Of a DNA stretch of 7,983 nucleotides, positions 5,570 through 7,983 are shown in pieces. Under the pieces are notes generated by a model. The model was not told the origin of the DNA. It worked only from the letters and a program-made list of their open reading frames with translations, and did not search any database. Made by a program: the position numbers and the translations under genes. The stretch covers positions 1 through 7,983 of the forward strand of contig CALIZH010000110.1 in NCBI GenBank assembly GCA_938028585.1, given 5' to 3'. How positions within the stretch are numbered: position 1 is the stretch's first letter; each line of letters starts with the position of its first letter. Origin of the DNA: an uncultured Actinomyces sp. GTDB taxonomy: Bacteria > Actinomycetota > Actinomycetes > Actinomycetales > Actinomycetaceae.

Positions 5570-6831
5570 TCGTGGGCCAAGAAGCATCGCTGCCCCCTAA
5601 ACGCAGGTCGTTTCGCGAGCGTTTGGAAGCTGCTCCTGCTGGGCAGGCTCACGATTCTGCGCGAGGTGTTCAGTCCTCGCTGAGCCAGACGGCTTCGCAC
5701 CCTTTGACTGAAACCTCGATGACTTCGGTCGGCGGGATGCGTGCTTTCGACACCGCGCTGCGAGTGAACGGCACCGGCGAGATTCGCCTTGATGACCATG
5801 TTGCGCGCGTGTCTATGGGCACCAGCTCCGCTGCGCGTGAAGTGTTGCCTCTTCCCGTTGAGTTGGGGCTGGCAAACCACCTCTTCTGCGTGGGCGCTTC
5901 CGTTGAAGATGATGAGCTTGAGGCCTTGGCTGTTTCCGCGTGGGACGAGGCCCATTGGGTTGCTCCCGGTCGTCTGCACCTTCGCGGGGGAGTAGAGCTT
6001 TCTGGCCCTTGGGTGCTTCCCGTAAACGTCCGAGGTCCACTTGGCTTGGGTGCAGACCTCACTCACGCGTGGGTTGTGGAGTGTGAGCCGATGCGCGGGG
6101 AGCCTGCACCGCCTGAGCTTGCCGCGAGTGACCGCTGGGCTTCGGCTTTCCCCGAGGGCTTGCCCGTTGGGCTCGAATATCAGGTCTTGCTGGTGCTGGA
6201 GCGGATGGCTCGGCGCTTGGCTGGTGCTGTGCGCATTGCGGGAAGTGGCGTTGTTATGCAGCCCGATCCTGATTCCGCAGTGTCCTTGGCCGTGTATTCA
6301 CCGCGCTGGGTGGGGCCCGCTGAACTTGCCGAGGCCTTGGCTGAGGCTTTCCCAGAGACGATTGATTCGCGTGAGTTGGTTGCTGATGCGCAGGGAGAGC
6401 CTTCCCGTCAGAATCGTCGCGATGCCGAGGCTGAACGAGAGCTGCGTTCAGTGGTGCATGAGTTGAGTGATGAGTTGCGAGAAGCCTTAGCGCGGGATCG
6501 TGAACATGCACTCAGTGCTGAACAAGTAGTTGATGGTTTTGCTTTGCTCAGTCCTATCGGGAATCAATCAATCATGATGGTTGAAGTGCATCAGGTTGAG
6601 CAGGTTCCTCATGTTTTGCGCTGGGAGGAATGGGCGCAGGGAGCGGTGATTGAATATCGACTGCGCTGGCTTCCTAAGGGAAATGTCGAGGTCCCTGAGA
6701 GTATCGTCACTCGTTCTGAGCGTTTGGAGCGGATGCGTTCAACCCGGGATATTGAGTCTGCAGCAACAATTATCCTTGGAATTACGGGCGGAGCCGTGGT
6801 TGACGAGGATGACTTCCTGGTTTCTTTATGA
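5566..6831 (+). CDS. uncharacterised 421-residue cytoplasmic protein coupled to dcd
   Basis: I do not recognise a family. The frame is open for 421 codons with actinobacterial-type codon use. The TTG at 5566 overlaps the dcd stop (TTGA), with a GTG two codons later (5572) as a near-equal alternative; either implies translational coupling to dcd. No signal peptide or membrane segment is seen, and the protein is acidic. Residues 1-50 are Ser/Ala/Arg-rich and probably disordered, and the conserved-looking part may begin near Met52-Met58. An alpha/beta-looking region (60-270) holds the acidic patch VEDDELEAL (113-121) and AVYSPRWVGPAELAEALAEA (242-261). A highly charged helical stretch (283-311) could be a coiled coil. 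A Trp-rich part follows (LRWEEWAQ, 351-358), and the C-terminus ends ITGGAVVDEDDFLVSL. No catalytic motif is obvious. Confidence 0.8.
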   Translation: MIVGQEASLPPKRRSFRERLEAAPAGQAHDSARGVQSSLSQTASHPLTETSMTSVGGMRAFDTALRVNGTGEIRLDDHVARVSMGTSSAAREVLPLPVELGLANHLFCVGASVEDDELEALAVSAWDEAHWVAPGRLHLRGGVELSGPWVLPVNVRGPLGLGADLTHAWVVECEPMRGEPAPPELAASDRWASAFPEGLPVGLEYQVLLVLERMARRLAGAVRIAGSGVVMQPDPDSAVSLAVYSPRWVGPAELAEALAEAFPETIDSRELVADAQGEPSRQNRRDAEAERELRSVVHELSDELREALARDREHALSAEQVVDGFALLSPIGNQSIMMVEVHQVEQVPHVLRWEEWAQGAVIEYRLRWLPKGNVEVPESIVTRSERLERMRSTRDIESAATIILGITGGAVVDEDDFLVSL

Positions 6832-6947
6832 AATGTTTATGAATGAAATCTGAATAAATTTAGCTGAGAAAACACTAGGAATTTCAGCCTGATTACCTGT
6901 AATATATTTTTGAATCTGTCAATCTTCGGATTTTTGGAGTCTTTCCT
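6832..6947 (+). promoter_or_regulatory. AT-rich intergenic promoter and leader region of the adhesin gene
   Basis: By hand count about 35 of 116 bases are G or C (roughly 30%), far below the flanking genes. It holds -10-like TAATAT/TATATT sequences at 6900-6908 without a good -35. A 4-bp AATC/GATT hairpin with a UUCG loop lies at 6921-6932, followed by TTT and the Shine-Dalgarno TTGGAG (6934-6939), 8 nt before the ATG at 6948. The composition suits a promoter region for a surface protein. Confidence 0.45.
6863..6888 (+). terminator. weak stem-loop after the 421-residue protein gene
   Basis: GCTGA (6863-6867) pairs with TCAGC (6884-6888); two further A-T pairs are possible with one bulged G. 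The loop is long and the stem only 5-7 bp. It lies 31 nt past the stop at 6831. It is the only stem I see that could end the dcd transcript. Confidence 0.25.
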
Positions 6948-7983
6948 ATGACAACCCTCCGCACTAAGCGCGCGGTTTCTGCGCTCGCAGCGCTGACGCT
7001 TGCGGTTGGTGGTATCGGTGCCGTTGAGATCTTCTCTGACGCTGCCGCTCCCGCCGCCCACGCCGCAACTTGTCCCGCACCCACCACAGATATCACCTCG
7101 AAAATGACTGTTGGCCAGCCTGAACTGGTTGACGACAATGGAAATGCAACGACGAACCTCACTGTTGGTCAGACCCTTGGTTACAAGGTCAAGTGGTCGA
7201 CCAGCTCGAAGGTGACCGCAGGTCAGTACTTCCAGTACAAGCTTTCAACCAAGTCCGCGAACCCGATCGCTCCCTTCACCTTCGATGTGAAGTCAGCATC
7301 GGGCACCGTGATTGGCTGCGCTACTTGGGGATCGGATGGCACTGTCAAGGTCGTCTTCAATGAAGCAGCTGAGGGTGCGGCATCTTGGGATGGCTGGGTG
7401 ATCACTCGCTCGCGCTTGACCCTGGAGGCCAATGAGATCGGAGGCACGCAGCCTTTCCATCTGACCGAGACCAAGTTCGTTGACGTTAACGTCAAGAAGG
7501 GCGTCGGTGTTGGCGAAGGTTTCCGTAAGGATGGCTTCTGGACCTACCCCGGCACCGTTTGGAACAAGAGCCGCACCATCTCTTGGCGCGTGACCATTCC
7601 CGGTGGCTCCGCTGGTCTGAAGAACGTGACCTTTACCGACAACTCTGAAGACACCAAGTGGGACTTCGACTGCACCGATCTGACGAGCCAGTTGAAGAAT
7701 GCCGCTAACTTCAAGCTTCTTGCAGCTGTTGGCGGCGCCAACTACGCAGGTGCGGACCTCTCTAACGGTTCTCTCTCTAAAAACGCGACCATTACCTGTG
7801 ATGCAAACGCGCTCAAGATTCAGATTCCTGAGATTCCTGCAAACCAGTTCGCAGTCTTCACCCTCTACGGTCGCGTTGAGAACCTGGTGAACGGACGCTA
7901 CTGGAATACTGCAAACATCGAAGCTCCGGGCACTCCGGGCGCTTCGGTTGCAAGTGAAAAGCTCGTCTCCGGTGCTGATGCTG
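6948..7983 (+). CDS. secreted Ig-like surface protein / adhesin, N-terminal part (runs off the right edge)
   Basis: The frame stays open from ATG 6948 for 345 codons to the window edge. An N-terminal Sec signal (KR at 7-8, then a hydrophobic core at about 9-26) ends near AHA-AT (38-41). Two beta-rich domains follow. The first (about 45-180) has the adhesin-head-like LTVGQTLGYKVKWST and VTAGQYFQYKLS stretches. The second (about 185-327) has ISWRVTIPGG, VTFTDNSEDTKWDF and the closing RYWNTANIEAPG. This layout resembles the N-terminal head of actinobacterial and Gram-positive MSCRAMM-like surface proteins, which usually continue into repeats and an LPXTG sorting signal, here out of view. The only cysteines are C42/C124 and C242/C284, one pair per domain, fitting disulfide-stabilised folds. 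The ligand is unknown. A third unit may begin at VASEKLVSGADA (334-345). The start is supported by TTGGAG 8 nt upstream. Confidence 0.85.
   Translation, partial: MTTLRTKRAVSALAALTLAVGGIGAVEIFSDAAAPAAHAATCPAPTTDITSKMTVGQPELVDDNGNATTNLTVGQTLGYKVKWSTSSKVTAGQYFQYKLSTKSANPIAPFTFDVKSASGTVIGCATWGSDGTVKVVFNEAAEGAASWDGWVITRSRLTLEANEIGGTQPFHLTETKFVDVNVKKGVGVGEGFRKDGFWTYPGTVWNKSRTISWRVTIPGGSAGLKNVTFTDNSEDTKWDFDCTDLTSQLKNAANFKLLAAVGGANYAGADLSNGSLSKNATITCDANALKIQIPEIPANQFAVFTLYGRVENLVNGRYWNTANIEAPGTPGASVASEKLVSGADA

Noticed and set aside
6041..6466. 141-codon plus-strand frame inside the unknown protein gene
   Set aside because: Its low-complexity Trp/Arg/Ser-rich product and lack of ribosome-binding site mark it as an out-of-frame shadow.
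7223..7495. 90-codon minus-strand frame opposite the adhesin
   Set aside because: The plus-strand frame is open throughout with signal peptide and Ig-like features.

Overview
The window looks like part of an actinobacterial chromosome, probably from the Actinomycetaceae (an Actinomyces/Schaalia-type oral or mucosal organism). The reasons are a moderately high G+C content, GTG and TTG starts beside ATG, a dCTP deaminase very close in sequence to the Mycobacterium type, a short actinobacterial-style MutY without the usual C-terminal 8-oxoG domain, and a large secreted Ig-like surface protein. The genus is inference. No phage, insertion sequence, CRISPR array, tRNA or rRNA was seen.

Layout. Positions 1-522 hold the C-terminal part of an alpha/beta-hydrolase (acetyl-esterase/HSL-like) that begins outside the window. 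A long hairpin at 547-593 probably ends it. A 287-bp gap then leads to a three-gene CUT1-type sugar importer: a lipoprotein binding protein (810-2177) and two MalF/MalG-type permeases (2179-3120, 3120-3980), separated by +1 bp and -1 bp. No ATPase, glycosidase or regulator lies with them, so the importer probably borrows a shared ATPase of the MsiK/MsmX kind, and its substrate cannot be told from this window. The operon converges on mutY (4010-4912, minus strand), with two hairpins at the junction. mutY is divergent from dcd (4988-5569). dcd overlaps by 4 bp a 421-residue protein that I do not recognise (5566-6831). An AT-rich gap of about 30% G+C (6832-6947) precedes a secreted Ig-like adhesin that runs off the right edge (6948-7983).

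How the genes work together. The importer genes form one functional unit. mutY (repair of A opposite 8-oxoG) and dcd (dUMP supply and dUTP avoidance) both bear on DNA fidelity, but they are divergently transcribed and nothing else links them. The adhesin appears to be its own unit with its own promoter region.

I found no clear new multi-gene system. The points most worth a second look are a strong 44-nt hairpin just after the binding-protein gene, inside the annotated 5' end of the first permease (2222-2265); the unknown protein coupled to dcd; the structured leader before the binding-protein gene; and the adhesin, which has one cysteine pair in each of its two predicted head domains.
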